Of a DNA stretch of 64,000 nucleotides, positions 26,701 through 40,835 are shown piece after piece. The stretch's first letter is position 1; every line of letters begins with the position of its first letter. Below the pieces are notes generated by a model, which saw only the letters and a list, made by a program, of their open reading frames with translations, ran no database searches and was not told the DNA's origin. This stretch comes from Heracleum sosnowskyi (taxonomy: Eukaryota; Streptophyta; Magnoliopsida; Apiales; Apiaceae). The translations under genes were made by a program, and so were the position numbers. Location of the stretch: the NCBI GenBank assembly GCA_030848705.1, contig JAUIZM010000023.1, positions 992,001 to 1,056,000 on the forward strand, given 5' to 3'.

Positions 26701-29700
26701 ATACCAGGGAACGCCCGATTACGTATACCTCTGAAGGGGTCTATACAAGGAAAACGGGGATAAATTGAAGCGGGTCGTTTTGAAGATATTTTCTCGTAGT
26801 TTGACCCTATGGGTTTATGAAATTGCAAAAAACTTCATTTGGAGCAGTCCGGGCCTGAATTGGAGCAGATACCAGGGAACGCCCGATTACGTATACCTCT
26901 GAAGGGATCTATACAAGGAAAACGGGGATAAATTGAAGCGGGTCGTTTTGAGGATATTTTCTCGTAGTTTGACCCTATGGGTTTATAGAATTGCAGTAAA
27001 CTTCATTTGGAGCTGTCCGGACCTGAATTGGAGCAGATACCAGGGGACGCCCGATTACGTATACCTCTTAAGGGATCTATACATGGAAAACGGGGATAAA
27101 TTGAAGCGGGTCGTTTTATGGATATTTTCTCGTAGTTTGACCCTATGGGTTTATAGAATTGCAAAAAACTTCATTTGGAGCAGTCCGGGCCTAAATTGGA
27201 GCAGATACCAGGGGACGCCCGATTACGTATACCTCTAAAGGGAGCTATACAAGGAAAACGGGGATAAATTGAAGCGGGTCGTTTTGTGGGTATTTTCTAG
27301 TAGTTTGACCCTATAGGTTTATAGAATTGCAAAAAACTTCATTTGGAGCAGTCCGGGCCTGAATTGGAGCAGATACCAGGGAACGCCCGATTACGTATAC
27401 CTCTGAAGGGATCTATACAAGGAAAACGGGGATAAATTGAAGCGGGTCGTTTTGAGGATATTTTCTCGTAGTTTGACCCTATGGGTTTATAGAATTGCAG
27501 TAAACTTCATTTGGAGCTGTCCGGACCTGAATTGGAGCAGATACCAGGGGACGCCCGATTACGTATACCTCTTAAGGGATCTATACATGGAAAACGGGGA
27601 TAAATTGAAGCGGGTCGTTTTATGGATATTTTCTCGTAGTTTGACCCTATGGGTGTATAGAATTGCAGTAAACTTCATTTGGAGCAGTCCGGGCCTAAAT
27701 TGGAGCAGATACCAGGGGACGCCCGATTACCTATACCTCTGAATGGAGCTATACAAGGAAAACGGGATAAATTGAAGCGGGTCGTTTTGTGGGTATTTTC
27801 TCGTAGTTTGACCCTATGGGTTTATAGAATTACAGTAAACTTCATTTGGAGCTCTCCGGACCAGAATTGGAGCAGATACCAGGGGACGCCCGATTACGTA
27901 TACCTCTTAAGGGATCTATACATGGAAAACGGGGATAAATTGAAGCGGGTCGTTTTGTGGATATTTTCTCGTAGTTTGACCCTATAGGTTTATAGAATTG
28001 CAAAAAACTTCATTTGGAGCAGTCCGGGCCTGAATTGGAGCAGATACCAGGGGACGCCCGATTACGTATACCTCCTAAGGGAGCTATACAAGGAAAACGG
28101 GGATAAATTGAAGCGAGTCGTTTTGTGGATATTTTCTTGTAGTTTGACCCTATAGGTTTATAGAATTGCAAAAAACTTCATTTGGAGCAGTCCGGGCCTG
28201 AATTGGAGCAGATACCAGGGGACGCCCGATTACGTATACCTCCTAAAGGAGCTATACAAGGAAAACGGGGATAAATTGAAGCGAGTCGTTTTGTGGATAT
28301 TTTCTTGTAGTTTGACCCTATGGGTTTATAGAATTGCAAAAAACTTCATTTGGAGCAGTCCGGGCCTGAATTGGAGCAGATACCAGGGAACGCCCGATTA
28401 CGTATACCTCTGAAGGGGTCTATACAAGGAAAACGGGGATAAATTGAAGCGGGTCGTTTTGAAGATATTTTCTCGTAGTTTGACCCTATGGGTTTATGAA
28501 ATTGCAAAAAACTTCATTTGGAGCAGTCCGGGCCTGAATTGGAGCAGATACCAGGGAACGCCCGATTACGTATACCTCTGAAGGGATCTATACAAGGAAA
28601 ACGGGGATAAATTGAAGCGGGTCGTTTTGAGGATATTTTCTCGTAGTTTGACCCTATGGGTTTATAGAATTGCAGTAAACTTCATTTGGAGCTGTCCGGA
28701 CCTGAATTGGAGCAGATACCAGGGGACGCCCGATTACGTATACCTCTTAAGGGATCTATACATGGAAAACGGGGATAAATTGAAGCGGGTCGTTTTATGG
28801 ATATTTTCTCGTAGTTTGACCCTATGGGTTTATAGAATTGCAAAAAACTTCATTTGGAGCAGTCCGGGCCTAAATTGGAGCAGATACCAGGGGACGCCCG
28901 ATTACGTATACCTCTAAAGGGAGCTATACAAGGAAAACGGGGATAAATTGAAGCGGGTCGTTTTGTGGGTATTTTCTAGTAGTTTGACCCTATAGGTTTA
29001 TAGAATTGCAAAAAACTTCATTTGGAGCAGTCCGGGCCTGAATTGGAGCAGATACCAGGGAACGCCCGATTACGTATACCTCTGAAGGGATCTATACAAG
29101 GAAAACGGGGATAAATTGAAGCGGGTCGTTTTGAGGATATTTTCTCGTAGTTTGACCCTATGGGTTTATAGAATTGCAGTAAACTTCATTTGGAGCTGTC
29201 CGGACCTGAATTGGAGCAGATACCAGGGGACGCCCGATTACGTATACCTCTTAAGGGATCTATACATGGAAAACGGGGATAAATTGAAGCGGGTCGTTTT
29301 ATGGATATTTTCTCGTAGTTTGACCCTATGGGTTTATAGAATTGCAAAAAACTTCATTTGGAGCAGTCCGGGCCTAAATTGGAGCAGATACCAGGGGACG
29401 CCCGATTACGTATACCTCTAAAGGGAGCTATACAAGGAAAACGGGGATAAATTGAAGCGGGTCGTTTTGTGGGTATTTTCTAGTAGTTTGACCCTATAGG
29501 TTTATAGAATTGCAAAAAACTTCATTTGGAGCAGTCCGGGCCTGAATTGGAGCAGATACCAGGGAACGCCCGATTACGTATACCTCTGAAGGGATCTATA
29601 CAAGGAAAACGGGGATAAATTGAAGCGGGTCGTTTTGAGGATATTTTCTCGTAGTTTGACCCTATGGGTTTATAGAATTGCAGTAAACTTCATTTGGAGC

Positions 29701-32700
29701 TGTCCGGACCTGAATTGGAGCAGATACCAGGGGACGCCCGATTACGTATACCTCTTAAGGGATCTATACAAGGAAAACGGGGATAAATTGAAGCGGGTCG
29801 TTTTGAGGATATTTTCTCGTAGTTTGACCCTATGGGTTTATAGAATTGCAGTAAACTTCATTTGGAGCTCTCCGGACCTGAATTGGAGCAGATACCAGGG
29901 GACGCCCGATTACTTATACCTCTTAAGGGATCTATACATGGAAAACGGGGATAAATTGAAGCGGGTCGTTTTGAGGATATTTTCTCGTAGTTTGACCCTA
30001 TGGGTTTATAGAATTGCAGTAAACTTCATTTGGAGCTGTCCGGACCTGAATTGGAGCAGATACCAGGGGACGCCCGATTACGTATACCTCTGAATGGAGC
30101 TATACAAGGAAAACGGGGATAAATTGAAGCGGGTCGTTTTGTGGGTATTTTCTCGTAGTTTGACCCTATGGGTTTATAGAATTACAGTAAACTTCATTTG
30201 GAGCTCTCCGGACCAGAATTGGAGCAGATACCAGGGGACGCCCGATTACGTATACCTCTTAAGGGATCTATACATGGAAAACGGGGATAAATTGAAGCGG
30301 GTCGTTTTGTGGATATTTTCTCGTAGTTTGACCCTATAGGTTTATAGAATTGCAAAAAACTTCATTTGGAGCAGTCCGGGCCTGAATTGGAGCAGATACC
30401 AGGGGACGCCCGATTACGTATACCTCCTAAGGGAGCTATACAAGGAAAACGGGGATAAATTGAAGCGAGTCGTTTTGTGGATATTTTCTTGTAGTTTGAC
30501 CCTATGGGTTTATAGAATTGCAAAAAACTTCATTTGGAGCAGTCCGGGCCTGAATTGGAGCAGATACCAGGGGACGCCCGATTACGTATACCTCTTAAGG
30601 GATCTATACATGGAAAACGGGGATAAATTGAAGCGGGTTGTTTTGTGGATATTTTCTCGTAGTTTGACCCTATGGGTTTATAGAATTGCAAAAAACTTCA
30701 TTTGGAGCAGTCCGGGCCTAAATTGGAGCAGATACCAGGGGACGCCCGATTACGTATACCTCTAAAGGGAGCTATACAAGGAAAACGGGGATAAATTGAA
30801 GCGGGTCGTTTTGTGGGTATTTTCTAGTAGTTTGACCCTATAGGTTTATAGAATTGCAAAAAACTTCATTTGGAGCAGTCCGGGCCTGAATTGGAGCAGA
30901 TACCAGGGAACGCCCGATTACGTATACCTCTGAAGGGATCTATACAAGGAAAACGGGGATAAATTGAAGTGGGTCGTTTTGAGGATATTTTCTCGTAGTT
31001 TGACCCTATGGGTTTATAGAATTGCAGTAAACTTCATTTGGAGCTGTCCGGACCTCAATTGGAGCAGATACCAGGGGACGCCCGATTACGTATACCTCTT
31101 AAGGGATCTATACAAGGAAAACGGGGATAAATTGAAGCGGGTCGTTTTGAGGATATTTTCTCGTAGTTTGACCCTATGGGTTTATAGAATTGCAGTAAAC
31201 TTCATTTGGAGCTCTCCGGACCTGAATTGGAGCAGATACCAGGGGACGCCCGATTACTTATACCTCTTAAGGGATCTATACATGGAAAACGGGGATAAAT
31301 TGAAGCGGGTCGTTTTGAGGATATTTTCTCATAGTTTGACCCTATGGGTGTATAGAATTGCAGTAAACTTCATTTGGAGCAGTCCGGGCCTAAATTGGAG
31401 CAGATACCAGGGGACGCCCGATTACCTATACCTCTGAATGGAGCTATACAAGGAAAACGGGATAAATTGAAGCGGGTCGTTTTGTGGGTATTTTCTCGTA
31501 GTTTGACCCTATGGGTTTATAGAATTACAGTAAACTTCATTTGGAGCTCTCCGGACCAGAATTGGAGCAGATACCAGGGGACGCCCGATTACGTATACCT
31601 CTTAAGGGATCTATACATGGAAAACGGGGATAAATTGAAGCGGGTCGTTTTGTGGATATTTTCTCGTAGTTTGACCCTATAGGTTTATAGAATTGCAAAA
31701 AACTTCATTTGGAGCAGTCCGGGCCTGAATTGGAGCAGATACCAGGGGACGCCCGATTACGTATACCTCCTAAGGGAGCTATACAAGGAAAACGGGGATA
31801 AATTGAAGCGAGTCGTTTTGTGGATATTTTCTTGTAGTTTGACCCTATAGGTTTATAGAATTGCAAAAAACTTCATTTGGAGCAGTCCGGGCCTGAATTG
31901 GAGCAGATACCAGGGGACGCCCGATTACGTATACCTCCTAAAGGAGCTATACAAGGAAAACGGGGATAAATTGAAGCGAGTCGTTTTGTGGATATTTTCT
32001 TGTAGTTTGACCCTATGGGTTTATAGAATTGCAAAAAACTTCATTTGGAGCAGTCCGGGCCTGAATTGGAGCAGATACCAGGGAACGCCCGATTACGTAT
32101 ACCTCTGAAGGGGTCTATACAAGGAAAACGGGGATAAATTGAAGCGGGTCGTTTTGAAGATATTTTCTCGTAGTTTGACCCTATGGGTTTATAAAATTGC
32201 AAAAAACTTCATTTGGAGCAGTCCGGGCCTGAATTGGAGCAGATACCAGGGAACGCCCGATTACGTATACCTCTGAAGGGATCTATACAAGGAAAACGGG
32301 GATAAATTGAAGCGGGTCGTTTTGAGGATATTTTCTCGTAGTTTGACCCTATGGGTTTATAGAATTGCAGTAAACTTCATTTGGAGCTGTCCGGACCTGA
32401 ATTGGAGCAGATACCAGGGGACGCCCGATTACGTATACCTCTTAAGGGATCTATACATGGAAAACGGGGATAAATTGAAGCGGGTCGTTTTATGGATATT
32501 TTCTCGTAGTTTGACCCTATGGGTTTATAGAATTGCAAAAAACTTCATTTGGAGCAGTCCGGGCCTAAATTGGAGCAGATACCAGGGGACGCCCGATTAC
32601 GTATACCTCTAAAGGGAGCTATACAAGGAAAACGGGGATAAATTGAAGCGGGTCGTTTTGTGGGTATTTTCTAGTAGTTTGACCCTATAGGTTTATAGAA

Positions 32701-32944
32701 TTGCAAAAAACTTCATTTGGAGCAGTCCGGGCCTGAATTGGAGCAGATACCAGGGAACGCCCGATTACGTATACCTCTGAAGGGATCTATACAAGGAAAA
32801 CGGGGATAAATTGAAGCGGGTCGTTTTGAGGATATTTTCTCGTAGTTTGACCCTATGGGTTTATAGAATTGCAGTAAACTTCATTTGGAGCTGTCCGGAC
32901 CTGAATTGGAGCAGATACCAGGGGACGCCCGATTACGTATACCT
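23750..32944. repeat. 32-monomer higher-order repeat, two copies (5,374-bp offset)
   Basis: Monomers at 24,246, 24,720, 25,086, 25,590 and 26,933 recur at 29,620, 30,094, 30,460, 30,964 and 32,307, always 5,374 bp later. That is 32 monomers minus two bases, explained by the two 1-bp deletions (near 26,085 and 27,764) lying between. One monomer was exchanged: near 24,650 it is CAGTCCGGGCC, near 30,030 it is CTGTCCGGACC. Outer borders are approximate. Confidence 0.75.
25945..29333. repeat. Ten-monomer higher-order repeat, two copies (1,679 bp)
   Basis: 25,945-27,654 recurs at 27,624-29,333. The unit is ten monomers minus one base; both copies have AACGGGATAAATTG in place of AACGGGGATAAATTG (near 26,085 and 27,764) and the rare GATTACCTATACC and GTTTATGAAATTG variants. 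A third instance of the deletion occurs near 31,460, within the second 32-mer copy. Confidence 0.8.
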
Positions 32945-35484
32945 CTTAAGGGATCTATACAAGGAAAACGGGGATAAATTGAAGCGGGTCGTTTTGAGGA
33001 TATTTTCTCGTAGTTTGACCCTATGGGTTTATAGAATTGCAGTAAACTTCATTTGGAGCTCTCCGGACCTGAATTGGAGCAGATACCAGGGGACGCCCGA
33101 TTACTTATACCTCTTAAGGGATCTATACATGGAAAACGGGGATAAATTGAAGCGGGTCGTTTTGAGGATATTTTCTCGTAGTTTGACCCTATGGGTGTAT
33201 AGAATTGCAGTAAACTTCATTTGGAGCAGTCCGGGCCTAAATTGGAGCAGACACCAGGGGACGCCCGATTACGTATACCTCTGAATGGAGCTATACAAGG
33301 AAAACGGGGATAAATTGAAGCGGGTCGTTTTGTGGGTATTTTCTCGTAGTTTGACCCTATGGGTTTATAGAATTACAGTAAACTTCATTTGGAGCTCTCC
33401 GGACCAGAATTGGAGCAGATACCAGGGGACGCCCGATTACGTATACCTCTTAAGGGATCTATACATGGAAAACGGGGATAAATTGAAGCGGGTCGTTTTG
33501 TGGATATTTTCTCGTAGTTTGACCCTATAGGTTTATAGAATTGCAAAAAACTTCATTTGGAGCAGTCCGGGCCTGAATTGGAGCAGATACCAGGGGACGC
33601 CCGATTACGTATACCCTCCTAAGGGAGCTATACAAGGAAAACGGGGATAAATTGAAGCGAGTCGTTTTGTGGATATTTTCTTGTAGTTTGACCCTATAGG
33701 TTTATAGAATTGCAAAAAACTTCACTTGGAGCAGTCCGGGCCTGAATTGGAGCAGATACCAGGGGACGCCCGATTACGTATACCTCCTAAAGGAGCTATA
33801 CAAGGAAAACGGGGATAAATTGAAGCGAGTCGTTTTGTGGATATTTTCTTGTAGTTTGACCCTATGGGTTTATAGAATTGCAAAAAACTTCATTTGGAGC
33901 AGTCCGGGCCTGAATTGGAGCAGATACCAGGGAACGCCCGATTACGTATACCTCTGAAGGGGTCTGTACAAGGAAAACGGGGATAAATTGAAGCGGGTCG
34001 TTTTGAAGATATTTTCTCGTAGTTTGACCCTATGGGTTTATAAAATTGCAAAAAACTTCATTTGGAGCAGTCCGGGCCTGAATTGGAGCAGATACCAGGG
34101 AACGCCCGATTACGTATACCTCTGAAGGGATCTATACAAGGAAAACGGGGATAAATTGAAGCGGGTCGTTTTGAGGATATTTTCTCGTAGTTTGACCCTA
34201 TGGGTTTATAGAATTGCAGTAAACTTCATTTGGAGCTGTCCGGACCTGAATTGGAGCAGATACCAGGGGACGCCCGATTACGTATACCTCTTAAGGGATC
34301 TATACAAGGAAAACGGGGATAAATTGAAGCGGGTCGTTTTGAGGATATTTTCTCGTAGTTTGACCCTATGGGTTTATAGAATTGCAGTAAACTTCATTTG
34401 GAGCTCTCCGGACCTGAATTGGAGCAGATACCAGGGGACGCCCAATTACTTATACCTCTTAAGGGATCTATACATGGAAAACGGGGATAAATTGAAGCGG
34501 GTCGTTTTGAGGATATTTTCTCGTAGTTTGACCCTATGGGTTTATAGAATTGCAGTAAACTTCATTTGGAGCTCTCCGGACCTGAATTGGAGCAGATACC
34601 AGGGGACGCCCGATTACTTATACCTCTTAAGGGATCTATACATGGAAAACGGGGATAAATTGAAGCGGGTCGTTTTATGGATATTTTCTCGTAGTTTGAC
34701 CCTATGGGTTTATAGAATTGCAAAAAACTTCATTTGGAGCAGTCCGGGCCTGAATTGGAGCAGATACCAGGGGACGCCCGATTACGTATACCTCTTAAGG
34801 GATCTATACATGGAAAACGGGGATAAATTGAAGCGGGTCGTTTTATGGATATTTTCTCGTAGTTTGACCCTATGGGTTTATAGAATTGCAAAAAACTTCA
34901 TTTGGAGCAGTCCGGGCCTAAATTGGAGCAGATACCAGGGGACGCCCGATTACGTATACCTCTAAAGGGAGCTATACAAGGAAAACGGGGATAAATTGAA
35001 GCGGGTCGTTTTGTGGGTATTTTCTAGTAGTTTGACCCTATAGGTTTATAGAATTGCAAAAAACTTCATTTGGAGCAGTCCGGGCCTGAATTGGAGCAGA
35101 TACCAGGGAACGCCCGATTACGTATACCTCTGAAGGGATCTATACAAGGAAAACGGGGATAAATTGAAGCGGGTCGTTTTGAGGATATTTTCTCGTAGTT
35201 TGACCCTATGGGTTTATAGAATTGCAGTAAACTTCATTTGGAGCTGTCCGGACCTGAATTGGAGCAGATACCAGGGGACGCCCGATTACGTATACCTCTT
35301 AAGGGATCTATACAAGGAAAACGGGGATAAATTGAAGCGGGTCGTTTTGAGGATATTTTCTCGTAGTTTGACCCTATGGGTTTATAGAATTGCAGTAAAC
35401 TTCATTTGGAGCTCTCCGGACCTGAATTGGAGCAGATACCAGGGGACGCCCGATTACTTATACCTCTTAAGGGATCTATACATG

Positions 35485-38400
35485 GAAAACGGGGATAAAT
35501 TGAAGCGGGTTGTTTTGAGGATATTTTCTCGTAGTTTGACCCTATGGGTGTATAGAATTGCAGTAAACTTCATTTGGAGCAGTCCGGGCCTAAATTGGAG
35601 CAGATACCAGGGGACGCCCGATTACGTATACCTCTGAATGGAGCTATACAAGGAAAACGGGGATAAATTGAAGCGGGTCGTTTTGTGGGTATTTTCTCGT
35701 AGTTTGACCCTATGGGTTTATAGAATTACAGTAAACTTCATTTGGAGCTCTCCGGACCAGAATTGGAGCAGATACCAGGGGACGCCCGATTACGTATACC
35801 TCTTAAGGGATCTATACATGGAAAACGGGGATAAATTGAAGCGGGTCGTTTTGTGGATATTTTCTCGTAGTTTGACCCTATAGGTTTATAGAATTGCAAA
35901 AAACTTCATTTGGAGCAGTCCGGGCCTGAATTGGAGCAGATACCAGGGGACGCCCGATTACGTATACCTCCTAAGGGAGCTATACAAGGAAAACGGGGAT
36001 AAATTGAAGCGAGTCGTTTTGTGGATATTTTCTTGTAGTTTGACCCTATAGGTTTATAGAATTGCAAAAAACTTCATTTGGAGCAGTCCGGGCCTGAATT
36101 GGAGCAGATACCAGGGGACGCCCGATTACGTATACCTCCTAAAGGAGCTATACAAGGAAAACGGGGATAAATTGAAGCGAGTCGTTTTGTGGATATTTTC
36201 TTGTAGTTTGACCCTATGGGTTTATAGAATTGCAAAAAACTTCATTTGGAGCAGTCCGGGCCTGAATTGGAGCAGATACCAGGGAACGCCCGATTACGTA
36301 TACCTCTGAAGGGATCTATACAAGGAAAACGGGGATAAATTGAAGCGGGTCGTTTTGAGGATATTTTCTCGTAGTTTGACCCTATGGGTTTATAGAATTG
36401 CAGTAAACTTCATTTGGAGCTGTCCGGACCTGAATTGGAGCAGATACCAGGGGACGCCCGATTACGTATACCTCTTAAGGGATCTATACAAGGAAAACGG
36501 GGATAAATTGAAGCGGGTCGTTTTGAGGATATTTTCTCGTAGTTTGACCCTATGGGTTTATAGAATTGCAGTAAACTTCATTTGGAGCTCTCCGGACCTG
36601 AATTGGAGCAGATACCAGGGAACGCCCGATTACGTATACCTCTGAAGGGGTCTATACAAGGAAAACGGGGATAAATTGAAGCGGGTCGTTTTGAAAATAT
36701 TTTCTCGTAGTTTGACCCTATGGGTTTATAAAATTGCAAAAAACTTCATTTGGAGCAGTCCGGGCCTGAATTGGAGCAGATACCAGGGAACGCCCGATTA
36801 CGTATACCTCTGAAGGGATCTATACAAGGAAAACGGGGATAAATTGAAGCGGGTCGTTTTGAGGATATTTTCTCGTAGTTTGACCCTATGGGTTTATAGA
36901 ATTGCAGTAAACTTCATTTGGAGCTGTCCGGACCTGAATTGGAGCAGATACCAGGGGACGCCCGATTTCGTATACCTCTTAAGGGATCTATACAAGGAAA
37001 ACGGGGATAAATTGAAGCGGGTCGTTTTGAGGATATTTTCTCGTAGTTTGACCCTATGGGTTTATAGAATTGCAGTAAACTTCATTTGGAGCTCTCCGGA
37101 CCTGAATTGGAGCAGATACCAGGGGACGCCCAATTACTTATACCTCTTAAGGGATCTATACATGGAAAACGGGGATAAATTGAAGCGGGTCGTTTTGAGG
37201 ATATTTTCTCGTAGTTTGACCCTATGGGTTTATAGAATTGCAAAAAACTTCATTTGGAGCAGTCCGGGCCTAAATTGGAGAAGATACCAGGGGACGCCCG
37301 ATTACGTATACCTCTTAAGGGATCTATACAAGGAAAACGGGGATAAATTGAAGCGGGTCGTTTTGAGGATATTTTCTCGTAGTTTGACCCTATGGGTTTA
37401 TAGAATTGCAGTAAACTTCATTTGGAGCTGTCCGGACCTGAATTGGAGCAGATACCAGGGGACGCCCGATTACGTATACCTCCTAAGGGAGCTATACAAG
37501 GAAAACGGGGATAAATTGAAGCGGGTCGTTTTGTGGATATTTTCTCGTAGTTTGACCCTATGGGTTTATAGAATTGCAAAAAACTTCATTTGGAGCAGTC
37601 CGGGCTTGAACTGGAGCAGATACCAGGAAACGCCCGATTACGTATACCTCTGAACGGATGTATACAAGGAAAACGGGGATAAATTGAAGCGGGTCGTTTT
37701 GAGGATATTTTCTCGTAGTTTGACCCTATGGGTTTATAGAATTGCAGTAAACTTCATTTGGAGCTGTCCGGACCTGAATTGGAGCAGATACCAGGGGACG
37801 CCCGATTACGTATACCTCTTAAGGGATCTATACATGGAAAACGGGGATAAATTGAAGCGGGTCATTTTATGGATATTTTCTCGTAGTTTGACCCTATGGG
37901 TTTATAGAATTGCAAAAAACTTCATTTGGAGCAGTCCGGGCCTAAATTGGAGCAGATACCAGGGGACGCCCGATTACGTATACCTCTAAAGGGAGCTATA
38001 CAAGGAAAACGGGGATAAATTGAAGCGGGGCGTTTTGTGGGTATTTTCTAGTAGTTTGACCCTATAGGTTTATAGAATTGCAAAAAACTTCATTTGAAGC
38101 AGTCCGGCCCTGAATTGGAGCAGATACCAGGGAACGCCCGATTACGTATACCTCTGAAGGGATCTATACAAGGAAAACGGGGATAAATTGAAGCGGGTCG
38201 TTTTGAGGATATTTTCTCGTAGTTTGACCCTATGGGTTTATAGAATTGCAGTAAACTTCATTTGGAGCTGTCCGGACCTGAATTGGAGCAGATACCAGGG
38301 GACGCCCGATTACGTATACCTCTTAAGGGATCTATACAAGGAAAACGGGGATAAATTGAAGCGGGTCGTTTTGAGGATATTTTCTCGTAGTTTGACCCTA

Positions 38401-40835
38401 TGGGTTTATAGAATTGCAGTAAACTTCATTTGGAGCTGTCCGGACCTGAATTGGAGCAGATACCAGGGGACGCCCGATTACGTATACCTCCTAAGGGAGC
38501 TATACAAGGAAAACGGGGATAAATTGAAGCGGGTCGTTTTGTGGATATTTTCTCGTAGTTTGACCCTATGGGTTTATAGAATTGCAAAAAACTTCATTTG
38601 GAGCAGTCCGGGCTTGAACTGGAGCAGATACCAGGAAACGCCCGATTACGTATACCTCTGAACGGATGTATACAAGGAAAACGGGGATAAATTGAAGCGG
38701 GTCGTTTTGAGGATATTTTCTCGTAGTTTGACCCTATGGGTTTATAGAATTGCAGTAAACTTCATTTGGAGCTGTCCGGACCTGAATTGGAGCAGATACC
38801 AGGGGACGCCCGATTACGTATACCTCTTAAGGGATCTATACAAGGAAAACGGGGATAAATTGAAGCGGGTCGTTTTGAGGATATTTTCTCGTAGTTTGAC
38901 CCTATGGGTGTATAGAATTGCAGTAAACTTCATTTGGAGCAGTCCGGGCCTAAATTGGAGCAGATACCAGGGGACGCCCGATTACGTATACCTCTGAATG
39001 GAGCTATACAAGGAAAACGGGGATAAATTGAAGCGGGTCGTTTTGTGGGTATTTTCTTGTAGTTTGACCCTATGGGTTTATAGAATTACAGTAAACTTCA
39101 TTTGGAGCTCTCCGGACCAGAATTGGAGCAGATACCAGGGGACGCCCGATTACGTATACCTCTTAAGGGATCTATACATGGAAAACGGGGATAAATTGAA
39201 GCGGGTCGTTTTGTGGATATTTTCTCGTAGTTTGACCCTATAGGTTTATAGAATTGCAAAAAACTTCATTTGGAGCAGTCCGGGCCTGAATTGGAGCAGA
39301 TACCAGGGGACGCCCGATTACGTATACCTCCTAAGGGAGCTATACAAGGAAAACGGGGATAAATTGAAGCGAGTCGTTTTGTGGATATTTTCTTGTAGTT
39401 TGACCCTATAGGTTTATAGAATTGCAAAAAACTTCATTTGGAGCAGTCCGGGCCTGAATTGGAGCAGATACCAGGGGACGCCCGATTACGTATACCTCCT
39501 AAAGGAGCTATAAAAGGAAAACGGGGATAAATTGAAGCGAGTCGTTTTGTGGATATTTTCTTGTAGTTTGACCCTATGGGTTTATAGAATTGCAAAAAAC
39601 TTCATTTGGAGCAGTCCGGGCCTGAATTGGAGCAGATACCAGGGAACGCCCGATTACGTATACCTCTGAAGGGATCTATACAAGGAAAACGGGGATAAAT
39701 TGAAGCGGGTCGTTTTGAGGATATTTTCTCGTAGTTTGACCCTATGGGTTTATAGAATTGCAGTAAACTTCATTTGGAGCTGTCCGGACCTGAATTGGAG
39801 CAGATACCAGGGGACGCCCGATTACGTATACCTCTTAAGGGATCTATACAAGGAAAACGGGGATAAATTGAAGCGGGTCGTTTTGAGGATATTTTCTCGT
39901 AGTTTGACCCTATGGGTTTATAGAATTGCAGTAAACTTCATTTGGAGCTCTCCGGACCTGAATTGGAGCAGATACCAGGGAACGCCCGATTACGTATACC
40001 TCTGAAGGGGTCTATACAAGGAAAACGGGGATAAATTGAAGCGGGTCGTTTTGAAGATATTTTCTCGTAGTTTGACCCTATGGGTTTATAAAATTGCAAA
40101 AAACTTCATTTGGAGCAGTCCGGGCCTGAATTGGAGCAGATACCAGGGAACGCCCGATTACGTATACCTCTGAAGGGATCTATACAAGGAAAACGGGGAT
40201 AAATTGAAGCGGGTCGTTTTGAGGATATTTTCTCGTAGTTTGACCCTATGGGTTTATAGAATTGCAGTAAACTTCATTTGGAGCTGTCAGGACCTGAATT
40301 GGAGCAGATACCAGGGGACGCCCGATTACGTATACCTCTTAAGGGATCTATACAAGGAAAACGGGGATAAATTGAAGCGGGTCGTTTTGAGGATATTTTC
40401 TCGTAGTTTGACCCTATGGGTTTATAGAATTGCAGTAAACTTCATTTGGAGCTCTCCGGACCTGAATTGGAGCAGATACCAGGGGACGCCCAATTACTTA
40501 TACCTCTTAAGGGATCTATACATGGAAAACGGGGATAAATTGAAGCGGGTCGTTTTGAGGATATTTTCTCGTAGTTTGACCCTATGGGTTTATAGAATTG
40601 CAAAAAACTTCATTTGGAGCAGTCCGGGCCTAAATTGGAGAAGATACCAGGGGACGCCCGATTACGTATACCTCTTAAGGGATCTATACAAGGAAAACGG
40701 GGATAAATTGAAGCGGGTCGTTTTGAGGATATTTTCTCGTAGTTTGACCCTATGGGTTTATAGAATTGCAGTAAACTTCATTTGGAGCTGTCCGGACCTG
40801 AATTGGAGCAGATACCAGGGGACGCCCGATTACGT
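35485..40835. repeat. 20-monomer higher-order repeat, two copies (3,360-bp offset)
   Basis: 35,485-37,475 recurs at 38,845-40,835. Shared markers are the ATTACAGTAAAC monomer starting with the 35,638 and 38,998 frames and the CCCAATTACTTATACC monomer near 37,131 and 40,491. Between the copies lies a different arrangement of the same subtypes (37.5-38.8 kb). Confidence 0.75.
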
